Source of the DNA: Prevotella sp.
Lineage (GTDB): Bacteria; Bacteroidota; Bacteroidia; Bacteroidales; Bacteroidaceae
Direction: 5' to 3'
Length of the DNA stretch: 45,809 nucleotides
Assembly (NCBI GenBank): GCA_022764085.1
Contig: JALERP010000031.1
Span: 1-45,809 of the forward strand
Within the stretch, counting starts at the first letter, position 1, and every line of letters begins with the position of its first letter. The position numbers and the translations under genes were made by a program. The notes under the pieces are model-generated. The model was not told where the DNA came from and did no database searches. It was given only the letters and a program-made list of their open reading frames with translations. This document shows, in pieces, positions 8,235 to 17,887 of this stretch.

Positions 8235-11200
8235 TTATTTAACTTCTTCTATCTTGTTGGAATATACGAACCACAGATACCCTTTTACATTTTGGTAGCC
8301 CATGGATTTAAGCAGGTTCATGTACCCCCTTACTTGTTCGTGGTATTCTTCGCGTGGCTGACCGAACTTAAAGTCAATCACAGTCATTGAGGTGCCGTCA
8401 TACACGACACGGTCGGGACGTTGTTGTGATACTAATCCCGTATCAGGATCCACGCACAGTATTTCACATTCGTTGAAGACCCTTTTCCCCGGGGCGAACC
8501 ACTCCGACACTTTTGGATGGGTGAGACGCTTGTGGAGCATATTGACAATGCTTTTTCTGTTGAATGTCTCGTCATATAGCAATCCGTCCTGCTCGAGTTG
8601 AAGTAACGCGTTATCCACATCGTCAATGGTGTTTATTGTGGAGAACACGCTGTGGAGTATGCATCCTATCTTGAGGTAACCGTTTGATTTCCCATCGTCA
8701 TCGCCAGAGATAAACTCGCGGCTTTTGTTGCTTTGTCTGAATTCCACCTTCGAGTCGTATTCTTTCAAATCTACGGTTTCGGGCACTGACGGTTGGTTGA
8801 GAACGTTGAGTGATTTCTTCTCAGTCTTTTTCCCTGTTATATGGCGTGAGCCAAACTTGAAACACAGCACATCCTCCTTGTTCGCTTGTCCAGACAACTC
8901 AGCCCCGTCGAGAGTCTTGGATATTGCCGCCAACGTGTTTTCAATGAGATATGCACGTCGTGACGATGCCTGGTCTCGCTGGCTGAATACATACAGGTTG
9001 CTGACGGCACGCGTGAATGCCACATATAACAGGTTGAGGTTGTCAACGGTATTTTGGCTCTTTTCGATGAAGTAGTCATCGGCGTAGATAGTGTTCTGTA
9101 GTTCAGATTTGTAATTAACAGCAAGGAACGGCAGTTCGTCAAACGGCTTCACCTTGGGCGAGCACCATATCTGTGTGCCATTCATCTCGTTGAGCCAGTC
9201 GCAGAATGGGATTATGACGTTGTCAAATTCCAGTCCCTTACTCTTGTGGATTGACAGTATGCGTATGCCGTCCTGTGCGCTCACGGTTATGGTCTTTTTG
9301 CATATACTATTGTTCCATTCGTTAACAAATGCGTCGATATTTCCCGGGTTATTGGAAAGGAAGTCTGACAGATGGTCATAAAATGCACATATATAGGCGG
9401 ATTCACCTTGTATAATGCGAAGACTGAATATTCTGTAGATTTTCTCCACGAGTTCATACAGAGGCATTGCCGACAGGCTCTCCATATTTGCTGTGTATTC
9501 CGCAGGTAACTGACTGAGAAGTGGTTCATTGGTGAGCAGCAGGTCGTTGTCTGTGGCATCAGGGGTGGCCACCGCCTTGTAGTATAGTTTAACCAGTATG
9601 GCTTGCGTGAGCTGTTCTTCAGGATGAGTCAGGAGGTGAAGTGCGTTGATGATTATCCTAACTGCCACGGAGGCATCAAGACGGAAAGCCTCGTCGCTTA
9701 CGATATGGAAGTCGGGGCGGCTCGCGGCAAAGTGTTGGGCGATGTTGGCAATTGTGTCGTTTTTGCGTACAAGGATGGCTATGCTCTTCAGTGGCGTGCC
9801 GTTTGCTATGAGGCTATCTATGCACTCCTCTATACGTTGCATCATGTCTTCCTCATCAGCATCCTTTGGCATCAACTCTATGACCACCTCTCCGTTTCCC
9901 TTGTTGTCTGGCCTTAACTTTTGTTCCACGTCGTTGTATGCTTTCTGAAGTTGGTCGGCCATGGCAGGGCAATTGTTCCTGAGATTGTCACATTCAATCT
10001 TGGCAGCGGCACTGAAGAAGGCGTTGTTGAATGTCACCACGTTGCCTTGTGAGCGATAGTTGGTGTCAAGGGTGGTTATTCGCAAGTTGTTCTTGGCATT
10101 TGGAAATTCCGACTGTATGTTGTTGAGTAGTCGCCAGTCGCCCGACCGCCAACGGTAGATGCTCTGTTTTACGTCTCCCACAATAAGGTTTGAAGACTCC
10201 TGATGGCTCATGCACTCATTTAGCAATACCTTGAAGTTTGCCCACTGCACTGTGCTCGTGTCCTGAAATTCGTCAATCATGATATGTTCGAGAATTGTCC
10301 CTATTTTTTCAAAGATGAATGGCGAGTCAGCGTCGTTGATGAGCGAGTGCAGCAATTGCTGTGTGTCGCTGAGAAGGAATCGTCCAGCTTCCTCATTCAG
10401 TTCGCGTACCTTGCGCTCAATACTGCCTAACAGTCTTAGTTCGTTGATATGGCGCAGTGTGGTCAGTGCGCTGCAATATCTACTGTATTTTGCCGGAAAT
10501 TCTTCAATTCCGTAATTAAGTATTGGCATCAGCTCTTTGTTGATGATGATTTGCAAGGCTGCATATCGAGGATGTTTCTTGGATACCCATTTCCCGGCAT
10601 CGAGCGATGCCGCAGTGATGCGCGAACCAATAGCCTTGTCAAGTGATGTCATGTCGCGCAACTTTATGAAGAAACCAGGCACTCCTCCTGCGCCATAAGA
10701 GAAGTCGCTTATATCAAGTTGGTTTTGGTTGAGCACGTCAAAGAAAGATTCCGCCACCTCCTTAAAGAACGAGCGCGACTTGTCAGCCTCCTCCCTAATT
10801 GTATTTATATATTTGCGGAAGAAGTCGGGGTTGCGGGTGGCTTCGGCGAGTCTATTACTCTCAGCCTTGTAAAAGTCCCGGAAGATGGTCTTGCCGAATT
10901 TCTTCAGAGGCGTGATAACGTTCCATGTCTTGTCGTCTTTTATGTTGTCGTGGATATAGTCGAGAATCCATTTCATCAGCTCATCGTCCATGCGCAGTGA
11001 GGCTATGAGTTCATCCACCGCCAAATCCTCAACCTCAGAGTCGTTCAGTTCGATGCGAAGGTTGGCTGTGAGGTCAAGTTCGCGTGCCAAATTGCGAAGC
11101 ACTCGTTGGAAAAACGAGTCAATGGTTTCCACACGGAAGTTGCTGTAGTGGTGGAGCAATAGGTTGAGGGCGGTTTCTGCTCGCCGTCTTACCTCGCGCG

Positions 11201-11447
11201 GTTGCATAGCGAGTGAACCGCTCACAACGTCGAGGTATGCGTCAGAATCATCAAGTCCACGTGATATGCCGTAGAGTTGGCTGAGTATGCGCATCTTCAT
11301 CTCCTCAGTGGCCTTGTTAGTAAAGGTTACAGCGAGGATGCTTCGATAGCATTGAGGGTTTGCTATCAGCAGTTTTATGTATTCAGTGGCAAGCGTAAAG
11401 GTCTTTCCGCTGCCTGCACTTGCCTTATAAACCGTTAGTGATGTCAT
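8235..11447 (-). CDS. addA: AddA-like UvrD/Rep-family helicase-nuclease
   Basis: 1070 residues, motor subunit of the AddAB break-repair enzyme. Superfamily 1 helicase motifs appear in order: Walker A ASAGSGKT (9-16), AVTFTNKATEEM (Ia), IDEFQDTS (II, near 392), VGDVKQSIYRWRSGD (III), DTNYRS (IV), SIHKSKGLEFDNVI (V) and LYVAFTRA (VI, near 806). The C-terminus carries a second PD-(D/E)XK nuclease, GCILHSVF then DRVVYDG and VIDFKFG (near 1024) and EQVRGYMNLL. It is the first of the add pair and follows the outer-membrane-like gene after a 60-bp gap; no convincing own promoter was seen there, so transcription may come from rpoD. Confidence 0.94.
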   Translation of the reverse strand: MTSLTVYKASAGSGKTFTLATEYIKLLIANPQCYRSILAVTFTNKATEEMKMRILSQLYGISRGLDDSDAYLDVVSGSLAMQPREVRRRAETALNLLLHHYSNFRVETIDSFFQRVLRNLARELDLTANLRIELNDSEVEDLAVDELIASLRMDDELMKWILDYIHDNIKDDKTWNVITPLKKFGKTIFRDFYKAESNRLAEATRNPDFFRKYINTIREEADKSRSFFKEVAESFFDVLNQNQLDISDFSYGAGGVPGFFIKLRDMTSLDKAIGSRITAASLDAGKWVSKKHPRYAALQIIINKELMPILNYGIEEFPAKYSRYCSALTTLRHINELRLLGSIERKVRELNEEAGRFLLSDTQQLLHSLINDADSPFIFEKIGTILEHIMIDEFQDTSTVQWANFKVLLNECMSHQESSNLIVGDVKQSIYRWRSGDWRLLNNIQSEFPNAKNNLRITTLDTNYRSQGNVVTFNNAFFSAAAKIECDNLRNNCPAMADQLQKAYNDVEQKLRPDNKGNGEVVIELMPKDADEEDMMQRIEECIDSLIANGTPLKSIAILVRKNDTIANIAQHFAASRPDFHIVSDEAFRLDASVAVRIIINALHLLTHPEEQLTQAILVKLYYKAVATPDATDNDLLLTNEPLLSQLPAEYTANMESLSAMPLYELVEKIYRIFSLRIIQGESAYICAFYDHLSDFLSNNPGNIDAFVNEWNNSICKKTITVSAQDGIRILSIHKSKGLEFDNVIIPFCDWLNEMNGTQIWCSPKVKPFDELPFLAVNYKSELQNTIYADDYFIEKSQNTVDNLNLLYVAFTRAVSNLYVFSQRDQASSRRAYLIENTLAAISKTLDGAELSGQANKEDVLCFKFGSRHITGKKTEKKSLNVLNQPSVPETVDLKEYDSKVEFRQSNKSREFISGDDDGKSNGYLKIGCILHSVFSTINTIDDVDNALLQLEQDGLLYDETFNRKSIVNMLHKRLTHPKVSEWFAPGKRVFNECEILCVDPDTGLVSQQRPDRVVYDGTSMTVIDFKFGQPREEYHEQVRGYMNLLKSMGYQNVKGYLWFVYSNKIEEVK

Positions 11448-11507
11448 GTTATATTTAGATTATAGAAATTACAATTTTGAAGTTACTAATTAGAGATTTG
11501 TATATTC

Positions 11508-13448
11508 TCACCATTTCCTGAACAACTCTATGGTGAACTTGCATCCTATGTCTTGGAAACTGGTATTGAGGAAACTGCCGAAGAGTCCGATGGAAAAGTA
11601 TTGTGACTTGAATCCGTACCCCAATTCAGTGTAAGGTCGCGTGTTACCGAGCAGTAGAAAACTGGCATACAAACGTTCTGCCTCAAGATGTTTACCTATG
11701 AATGGAGTAAACGTCAGGAACAACAGTGGTGACTCATACGAGGCGTTAGCTCTGAAATAGAATCGCGAGGAGTTGTACCATTCGCTTTTCAACAACTGAA
11801 ACTCACCTGTCCATTCGTCTTCCCATCCGTCGGGAAGATAGTTCTCATGCAGATTGGTATAGTCGATGAAATACATTGTGTTGCGGTTGGAGTAGAAACC
11901 ATACCCAGAGCGCAGGTTGAGCGTCTTCAATGATTGTAGTCGTCTCGTGTATGATATGTCGAACTCCATTTTCTCATATTCCATATTGGAATTAATGATT
12001 CCTTTAACGCAACGTTCGTAAAGGGCTGAAAATGTGGGCATTTTTAATGATGGTGTGTAAGCGATGCGCAATGATGGTGCAAAGCTGCTGTATATCGTGT
12101 TTTTGTCTTCAATGCTCAATGCTTCGGCATTAACAGAAGTGCGTCGGTGGTACATCAGCGATGGAGTCACCACCACCGTTCCGATACGGTAGTTTACCGA
12201 AAGTTTTGTATTAAAGTCATTATAATAGTCAGGCAGGTCGTGAGCGGTGATGCGGTTTCCGTTAGCAACGTTTGTCTCAATCCATCCGTCATGTCTGTTG
12301 TTGAAGGTGTATCTTAGCGGTGTTTGGAAGAAAAACTGTTTGATTTTGAAGTTATATCCGAAACGTGGTGAGAAAGATATGTGCTTGTTGTCGTCAAACC
12401 ACAGTGTGCTTCCCATTTTCAAGTGGTAAGAGACACCTCTTCTTCCGCTATAGCTGAAATACAGAGGGTTTAGCAGTGGTGACAGTCTCACTGAGGCCTT
12501 GTCCGTTGAGGAACCGTGACTGTTTAATATGTGGTTGCCGATTATCTGCCAAGTGTTTTCTGAGCTTTTAGGTGCATTAGGTATGCTGTCGGTGTTGCCG
12601 AAATATTGGTCATAGAGTGCCCTTTCTGTGGCAGTAAGTTGTATGGGTCTTAGATTGTTCATAACCCTTCTCTGGTCGCCGATACTGTCGGGCAAAGTCT
12701 TCATGCAGTTGAAGAGTGCGGTATAGTTGCATTTTATCTTGTTTCCTGTGAATTTGAATAAAGTGCGGGCTGTAGTGCGTACGGGGATAACGGTGGGATT
12801 GGTGTTGGCGTCCCCAAACTCTACGTCAATGGAAAACTCCATCATGTCAAATTCACCTACAATCTTGGTGTTCACAATGCGTCCCGTGGTGATATTGACA
12901 AGTGCGAATCCTTTAACCAACTGGGTGTTGTGCGCCCTTGGATGGTAGGAGAGGATGCTGTATCTGTCGCTGATGTTTGTTGTGCGATATGAATAATACC
13001 TCTTGTTGTCCTTGCTGAACGGAGAGAGGATATTGCCATCTATAAGGTCTGTACCGTAGATGTCTGGTATCATATAGCTAACTACTGTTGGCATTACCTG
13101 GTTGCCGTGCGGTATGGTGGTCAGTTGGATATTTTTCTGTATGTCGTAGCTTTTTATGTCAGTGAAGCGTATGGTGCCGTAACATTCCCCCACGAACTCT
13201 CGCTTTCCACGCGAGATGTTGTAAAGTGTGGGCACGAGCATTAGCGAGGCATTGCGACGCTGTACATCAACATAGTATTTCAGGTATATGTTGCGCACGG
13301 TATCGGTGACTTGCATTGTGTTGTTCTTGGCGTAATTGAATACACGATGAAGCAGGAGGGAGTCGGTCTTGACACCCCCAAAAACAATGCCGGGCATACA
13401 TGCGAGTATGCCCGGCACTAATATGTTTATCGCCCATCTGCTCTTCAT
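11508..13448 (-). CDS. Predicted outer-membrane beta-barrel protein (possibly DUF5686-like)
   Basis: 646 residues. The N-terminus MKSRWAINILVPGILACMPG is a signal peptide. The second half has alternating short beta-strand patterns rich in Tyr, Phe and Arg (for example LSVNYRIGTVVVTPSLMYH, FYFRANASYE) and the chain ends CKFTIELFRKW, as barrel proteins often do. The first half (YYSYRTTNISDRYSILSYHPR, VKGFALVNITTGRIV) resembles the periplasmic part of DUF5686-type Bacteroidota proteins, but I cannot confirm the family. The start is 5 bp after the rpoD stop, so it is almost certainly co-transcribed with rpoD, and addA follows. Function unknown; a role in envelope biogenesis or transport would be inference. 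Confidence 0.65.
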   Translation of the reverse strand: MKSRWAINILVPGILACMPGIVFGGVKTDSLLLHRVFNYAKNNTMQVTDTVRNIYLKYYVDVQRRNASLMLVPTLYNISRGKREFVGECYGTIRFTDIKSYDIQKNIQLTTIPHGNQVMPTVVSYMIPDIYGTDLIDGNILSPFSKDNKRYYSYRTTNISDRYSILSYHPRAHNTQLVKGFALVNITTGRIVNTKIVGEFDMMEFSIDVEFGDANTNPTVIPVRTTARTLFKFTGNKIKCNYTALFNCMKTLPDSIGDQRRVMNNLRPIQLTATERALYDQYFGNTDSIPNAPKSSENTWQIIGNHILNSHGSSTDKASVRLSPLLNPLYFSYSGRRGVSYHLKMGSTLWFDDNKHISFSPRFGYNFKIKQFFFQTPLRYTFNNRHDGWIETNVANGNRITAHDLPDYYNDFNTKLSVNYRIGTVVVTPSLMYHRRTSVNAEALSIEDKNTIYSSFAPSLRIAYTPSLKMPTFSALYERCVKGIINSNMEYEKMEFDISYTRRLQSLKTLNLRSGYGFYSNRNTMYFIDYTNLHENYLPDGWEDEWTGEFQLLKSEWYNSSRFYFRANASYESPLLFLTFTPFIGKHLEAERLYASFLLLGNTRPYTELGYGFKSQYFSIGLFGSFLNTSFQDIGCKFTIELFRKW

Positions 13449-13453
13449 GCGCT

Positions 13454-14326
13454 TTAACCCAAATATTTCATGAGAATCTTTGCATTGCCGCTGTCGCGCA
13501 GTTTTGCAATGCTCTTTTCGCGTATCTGGCGCACACGTTCGCGGGTAAGACCGAGCTGGTCGCCTATCTCCTCAAGACCCTTTTCGTGGCATCCAATACC
13601 GAAGCATTCACGGATAATGGTAATTTCACGGTCCTTGAGAACCTTGCTGAGCACGTTGTTCAGCTCCATCGCCATTGATTCGTGGTCAACCATACGGTCG
13701 GTGCGGCTGTCCTCGCCACTTGGCATCACGTCGAGCATACAGTTGTCCTCACCGTCCTGGAAAGGGGCATCGATTGATACGTGATGACCGTCGGCCATGA
13801 GGCTCTGACCAATCTTCTCCTCGTCGAGCTTGGTCATCTGGCTCAATTCCTGCACAGAGGGATGACGCTGGTTTTCCTGCTCGAACTTGTTAATTTCGTG
13901 GTTTATCTTGTTGAGCGAACCCACCTGATTCAAGGGCAGGCGCACTATACGGCTTTGTTCGGCTATGGCCTGGAGAATGCTTTGGCGAATCCACCATACC
14001 GCATATGAAATGAACTTAAAACCGCGTGTCTCATCAAACTTCTGAGCAGCCTTGATAAGCCCAATGTTACCCTCGTCAATCAAATCAGTAAGAGTAAGTC
14101 CTTGATGCTGATACTGCTTGGCTACTGACACGACAAATCGCAGGTTGGCTGTAACCAACTTGTCCTTGGCGCGCTCGCCTTCAGGACCTCCCTTGCGAAT
14201 TTTCTGTGCAAGCTCAATCTCCTCATCGATGGAGATAAGCGGCGCACGACCAATCTCTACAAGATATTTGTCCAAAGCCTCGCTCGAACGGTTTGTAATA
14301 CTCTTCTGAATCTTTAATTGTCTCAT
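13454..14326 (-). CDS. rpoD: Primary RNA polymerase sigma factor RpoD (Bacteroidota sigma-70)
   Basis: 290 residues, the length of the Bacteroidota housekeeping sigma factor, which lacks region 1.1. It begins MRQLKIQKSITNRSSEALDK. Region 1.2 (YLVEIGRAPLISIDEEIELA) is at about 21-40. Region 2 includes the core-binding DLIDEGNIGLIKAAQKFD (81-98) and the promoter-melting/-10 recognition FISYAVWWIRQSI (105-117). Region 4.2 has the helix-turn-helix LEEIGDQLGLTRERVRQIRE at about 251-270. It directs transcription from promoters of the TTTG/TAnnTTTG type seen throughout this window. A TAACTTTG motif lies at 14399-14406, about 73 bp upstream. It is first in the run with the outer-membrane-like gene, addA and addB. 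Confidence 0.96.
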   Translation of the reverse strand: MRQLKIQKSITNRSSEALDKYLVEIGRAPLISIDEEIELAQKIRKGGPEGERAKDKLVTANLRFVVSVAKQYQHQGLTLTDLIDEGNIGLIKAAQKFDETRGFKFISYAVWWIRQSILQAIAEQSRIVRLPLNQVGSLNKINHEINKFEQENQRHPSVQELSQMTKLDEEKIGQSLMADGHHVSIDAPFQDGEDNCMLDVMPSGEDSRTDRMVDHESMAMELNNVLSKVLKDREITIIRECFGIGCHEKGLEEIGDQLGLTRERVRQIREKSIAKLRDSGNAKILMKYLG

Positions 14327-14398
14327 CTTAAAAATACCTATTTTATTATAACTAACTGAAAATCAACCTAATAGGGTGTATTATCCCCAAATTCGATG

Positions 14399-14406
14399 CA
14401 AAGTTA
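14399..14406 (-). promoter_or_regulatory. -7 element of a probable rpoD promoter
   Basis: TAACTTTG on the minus strand matches the Bacteroidota -7 consensus TAnnTTTG. No TTTG stands 19-20 bp upstream (the nearest gives a 23-bp spacer), so the -33 part is weak. The leader to the rpoD ATG would be about 65 nt. Confidence 0.5.
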
Positions 14407-14465
14407 CGAAAAAAACAAATAGGTTGTATCAAAAAAGAGGTATTTTTAAGATAATTTAATTATTG

Positions 14466-14538
14466 AGCGGAATACGGGACTCGAACCCGCGACCCTCGGC
14501 TTGGGAAGCCAATGCTCTACCAACTGAGCTAATTCCGC
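14466..14538 (-). tRNA. tRNA-Gly (anticodon CCC)
   Basis: 73 nt reading from 14538 down. The acceptor stem is GCGGAAT with ATTCCGC, the D arm GCTC-AGTTGGTA-GAGC, the anticodon stem TTGGC/GCCGA with loop TTCCCAA (anticodon CCC), and the T arm GCGGG-TTCGAGT-CCCGT. The discriminator base is T, and the CCA end is not encoded. A consensus promoter is directly upstream. Confidence 0.95.
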
Positions 14539-14550
14539 CTAAAACCGTTG

Positions 14551-14582
14551 CAAAGGTACAACGATTTGTTCAGATGTGCAAA
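14551..14582 (-). promoter_or_regulatory. Promoter of the tRNA-Gly gene
   Basis: On the minus strand TTTG (14579-14582), a 20-bp spacer and TACCTTTG (14551-14558) match the Bacteroidota consensus. The expected start site is only a few bases before the mature tRNA 5' end at 14538. Confidence 0.75.
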
Positions 14583-14601
14583 TATTATACGTTAATTTAT
14601 T

Positions 14602-16938
14602 TTAATCTTCCTTTTTTATATACACGTCACGTTTCGGGAACGGCATTTCGATGTCGTTGGCAAGCAGGGTATTGTAGATACATTCCTTTATGTCGCTCTC
14701 AACATAAACCTGGCGCAGGACATCAACCCAAGAGAGGAGTTTTATGTTTATGCTGCTGTCTCCGAACTCCATGAACACGGCTTTCACCGGCTTGTTTGAG
14801 TCGATGCCAGGATGGTGCATTGCAGTGACTGCTGTCTCCACCTTGCGACAGGCATCATTGATGTCGCTGCCATATCCTACGCCAAAGATAATCACCGAGA
14901 GCGCAAAACCGTGATTGCGTGTAAGGTTTTTGTAGTTCTTGGTGAAGAGCTGGCTGTTCTGGAAGGCTATCACCGAACCGTCTGCTGCTTCGATGAGTGT
15001 GCTTGTGTAGCTTATTGAGGCGACTTTTCCCCTAATGCCGTCGCATTCGATGAGGTCGCCTACCTTTATACGACCTGTCATCAGCGATATGCCATAGTAG
15101 ATATTCTCGATGATGTCCTTTGAGGCGAAACCAATACCTGTTGACAAACCGCCCGTGACTACCATAAGCCATGCGAAACTGATGTCGAGGATAGAAAGGC
15201 TGATGAGGAACCATGCTCCCCAAACGAGTACCTGAAGCACGTTCTTGGCCATAGTCATACGGCTCTCCACTGTAGTCGGGTCCTGTAACTCGAAGTGCAT
15301 GCGAAGCAAGGCGCGGGCAGTGTTGCACAGATAATTGAACACATACCATAGGCTCATCACAACAGCCATGCGCATAAGGCTGATGTTGAGGTTTTCAAGT
15401 TTGATGAAATCCTTGGTGAAGAGCGACCAGCAAAGGTCGCTGAGGTTGAACACGTCGGCTGCCCAGTAGATGCTCACCATAACTGATATCACGGCCATGA
15501 CGGGCAGGACAGCCTGCTTGACAAAGTGGAATGCCCATGTGGAGGTGATGGGTTTGCTGTCTAAGCGGCGATGCTTGCCGTAGAATGTGATGTAACGGCT
15601 AAGGCAGGCTATGGTGAGGATGCATGTGAGCTGCATTATCCACCATATCAGCATCTGCACGCTAAGCAGGGTGAATCCTATCCACGAGCTTACCACAGAG
15701 GCAATGAACACGCCGAGCGACATATACGTATAGAACATGTCGGAGCGCGGTATATTGCGGTTGTGTCGTCTCACGGCTATCCATTGCCATATTGTGCAAA
15801 GCAACAATACGGGCGGGAAGATAAGATTTACCAATTCGTTGGGAATCAATATGATGCGGAACGAAATAACAATAAATCCAATAGCTACTAACGGGCTGTA
15901 AATCCTGTAGGCGCTCCTTATCTGGCGGTCGTTGAGGCGCAGAAGAAGCGAAATTAGTATCACGCCGAGAAGCCAGGCATACTCCACTAACAAGTCGCTT
16001 GCCATGATTAGGAAGTTCTGAGTGGTGGTGGCGCGAATGATGCCCACTATAATGGCGAAGGTCACCGTTGTGGTGGCAAATATGATGCATGAGCGTTTTT
16101 TCCTGAATTCATCGGTTTGTATGCGCTTGGGCAGGAGGTACCTGAATGCCAGTATGTTGAGCAGAGAGGCGACAATGCCGTAGAAGATGATGCTCACGAA
16201 GAGCGTGATGATGATGCGGCTGTCCCACTGTGAATGGCTGTTAGTCGAATATTTCTTCTCCACTGTTACCGTAGTTTCGGAAATGGCGGAGGGAAGTCGT
16301 TTGAGGATCTTTATATAGTCATCGCCACCGTTTTTGAAGATGCTTGTCTGAATGTCGTCATAACGTTTGTTGGCATAGTCATTGATGGACTTCAGGCGCG
16401 CCTCGCTCATTTCGTATATCTTGATGTAGTCGTGGGTGCTCTCGTAGTTGTCCTGAAGGATATTGCGAATGTCGGTGGCAAGAGTGAGGCACACGTTGCG
16501 GTCAATCTTTGATTTCTCGCTAAGCACCATCACAGGCATTCGCTTGAGGCTGCCGATAAGGCTGTCATAACGGGCTATGTCGAGGTTGGTTTTGTCGAGA
16601 TACGACTTGAAAGGCACTTGGAACTTCTTGAATGTCTGGTATTGCTCGGTGGCCTCATGGCAGGCGTATGTCAGGTCGAAGACGTAGTCTTGCTTCTGTG
16701 AATAAAGCATAAGGGCGTTCTGGTTGCTTTTTTGCAGTACGGTGATAAGACTCTTGCGCATGGTCTCCGCTTTCTGCTTGTTTATCTCCACACGCTGCGA
16801 CATCTCTCGGTGTGAGTTGGTTAGTTCCATTCGCAGTATGGAGAGAGTCTTCTCAAGGTCTTTCTCCTTCAGCACGGCATTAGCGGTGAGTGCACAGGTG
16901 ATAACCATTAGTAGGGTTGTGATAATTTTCTTCATCAT
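14602..16938 (-). CDS. Large MscS-family mechanosensitive ion channel
   Basis: 778 residues. A signal peptide (MMKKIITTLLMVITCALTANA) is followed by about 200 periplasmic residues rich in charged helices, then about ten hydrophobic segments between roughly residues 235 and 620. The MscS core follows: the pore helix GGLSTGIGFASKDIIENIYYG near 595-620, then the beta domain GRIKVGDLIECDGIRGKVASI and AFQNSQLFTKNYKN. The multi-helix, large-N-terminus layout is like MscK or YbdG-type relatives rather than the 286-residue MscS. It probably releases solutes under osmotic downshock at the inner membrane. Stands alone, followed by the tRNA gene. A TAACTTTG motif lies 29 bp upstream of the start; ATG at 16938 and 16935 are both possible. 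Confidence 0.88.
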   Translation of the reverse strand: MMKKIITTLLMVITCALTANAVLKEKDLEKTLSILRMELTNSHREMSQRVEINKQKAETMRKSLITVLQKSNQNALMLYSQKQDYVFDLTYACHEATEQYQTFKKFQVPFKSYLDKTNLDIARYDSLIGSLKRMPVMVLSEKSKIDRNVCLTLATDIRNILQDNYESTHDYIKIYEMSEARLKSINDYANKRYDDIQTSIFKNGGDDYIKILKRLPSAISETTVTVEKKYSTNSHSQWDSRIIITLFVSIIFYGIVASLLNILAFRYLLPKRIQTDEFRKKRSCIIFATTTVTFAIIVGIIRATTTQNFLIMASDLLVEYAWLLGVILISLLLRLNDRQIRSAYRIYSPLVAIGFIVISFRIILIPNELVNLIFPPVLLLCTIWQWIAVRRHNRNIPRSDMFYTYMSLGVFIASVVSSWIGFTLLSVQMLIWWIMQLTCILTIACLSRYITFYGKHRRLDSKPITSTWAFHFVKQAVLPVMAVISVMVSIYWAADVFNLSDLCWSLFTKDFIKLENLNISLMRMAVVMSLWYVFNYLCNTARALLRMHFELQDPTTVESRMTMAKNVLQVLVWGAWFLISLSILDISFAWLMVVTGGLSTGIGFASKDIIENIYYGISLMTGRIKVGDLIECDGIRGKVASISYTSTLIEAADGSVIAFQNSQLFTKNYKNLTRNHGFALSVIIFGVGYGSDINDACRKVETAVTAMHHPGIDSNKPVKAVFMEFGDSSINIKLLSWVDVLRQVYVESDIKECIYNTLLANDIEMPFPKRDVYIKKED

Positions 16939-16966
16939 TATTTGTTGATTCCTTGTTTTTTTTGTG

Positions 16967-16974
16967 CAAAGTTA
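16967..16974 (-). promoter_or_regulatory. -7 element upstream of the MscS-type channel gene
   Basis: TAACTTTG on the minus strand matches the Bacteroidota -7 consensus and ends about 28 bp before the ATG at 16938. No matching TTTG is seen at 19-20 bp, so the -33 part is degenerate. Confidence 0.5.
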
Positions 16975-17044
16975 CGCTTTTTTTTCAAATTATGTGCATT
17001 TATCAGGAAAAAGTTGTACCTTTACACCCAAAAAACGGAAAAAT

Positions 17045-17887
17045 ATGATTTTGATAGCAGACAGTGGCAGTACCAATACCGACTGGCTTATGGCTGAAAA
17101 CGGAAATGAAGTTTTGAGAATTACCACCCAGGGACTGAACCCCATACATCAGCAGGAGGAGGTTATTTGTGAGCTGATGAGATGCGAACTGTTGCCGCAA
17201 TTGGACGGCAAGAGTCCTGGTGGGGTGTATTTTTATGGCAGTGGATGTAACGAGTTTATGTCCGCTAAGATGGAGGCTGCTCTTGCGAGGGTGTTTCCTG
17301 AATGTCACAATTTGAATGTGTTTAGTGACTTGCTGGCGGCTGCGAGGGCTGTATGCGGCAAGAGTGAGGGAATTGCCTGCATAATGGGTACAGGAGCCAA
17401 CAGTTGCCTTTATGACGGCGAGAGAATCGTTGCCAACACGCCTCCGTTGGGATATATCCTTGGTGACGAAGGAAGTGGGGCTGTGCTTGGTAAGCTGTTT
17501 GTGAATGCCGTGTTTAAGGGGTTGCTTCCCGAAGAAATCAAGAAGGCGTGGCTTGAGGAGAGCGGAATGTCTTATCAATATATAATAAATAAGGTATATA
17601 GGGAACCGCTTGCCAACCGTTTCCTTGCATCTCTCTCGCCATTCATAGCCAAGCACTTGTCTTGTGAGCCGCTTAGGGAAATTGTTGTCGGCAATTTCAG
17701 GGAACACTTCCGCCGCAATGTCAACCGCTATGGTCGTAAGGAACTAACTGTGGGAGCTGTGGGCAGCATAGCCTATTTTTATCGCGACCTGCTCGCTGAA
17801 GCCGCAGCCGCCGAGGGCTATACCTTGGGCAAGGTTATGCGCAGTCCGCTCGACAACCTGATGCAATACCATTCTATTTCCTCTTGA
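17045..17887 (+). CDS. BadF/BadG/BcrA/BcrD ATPase-family (N-acetylglucosamine kinase-like) protein
   Basis: 280 residues from ATG 17045 (MILIADSGSTNTDWLMAENG). A GTG further upstream at 16964 is in frame, but it sits before a probable -7-like TACCTTTA (17017-17024), so 17045 is preferred. The ASKHA fold is clear: phosphate loop 1 DSGSTNTDW (residues 6-14), phosphate loop 2 CIMGTGANSCLY, then LGDEGSGAVLGK and AVGSIAYFYRDLL near the C-terminus. Bacteroidota members of about 280 residues are annotated as N-acetylglucosamine kinases, suggesting cytoplasmic phosphorylation of an amino sugar; the substrate is not proven. Its last 14 bp overlap the end of the convergent gene at 17874. Confidence 0.82.
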   Translation: MILIADSGSTNTDWLMAENGNEVLRITTQGLNPIHQQEEVICELMRCELLPQLDGKSPGGVYFYGSGCNEFMSAKMEAALARVFPECHNLNVFSDLLAAARAVCGKSEGIACIMGTGANSCLYDGERIVANTPPLGYILGDEGSGAVLGKLFVNAVFKGLLPEEIKKAWLEESGMSYQYIINKVYREPLANRFLASLSPFIAKHLSCEPLREIVVGNFREHFRRNVNRYGRKELTVGAVGSIAYFYRDLLAEAAAAEGYTLGKVMRSPLDNLMQYHSISS

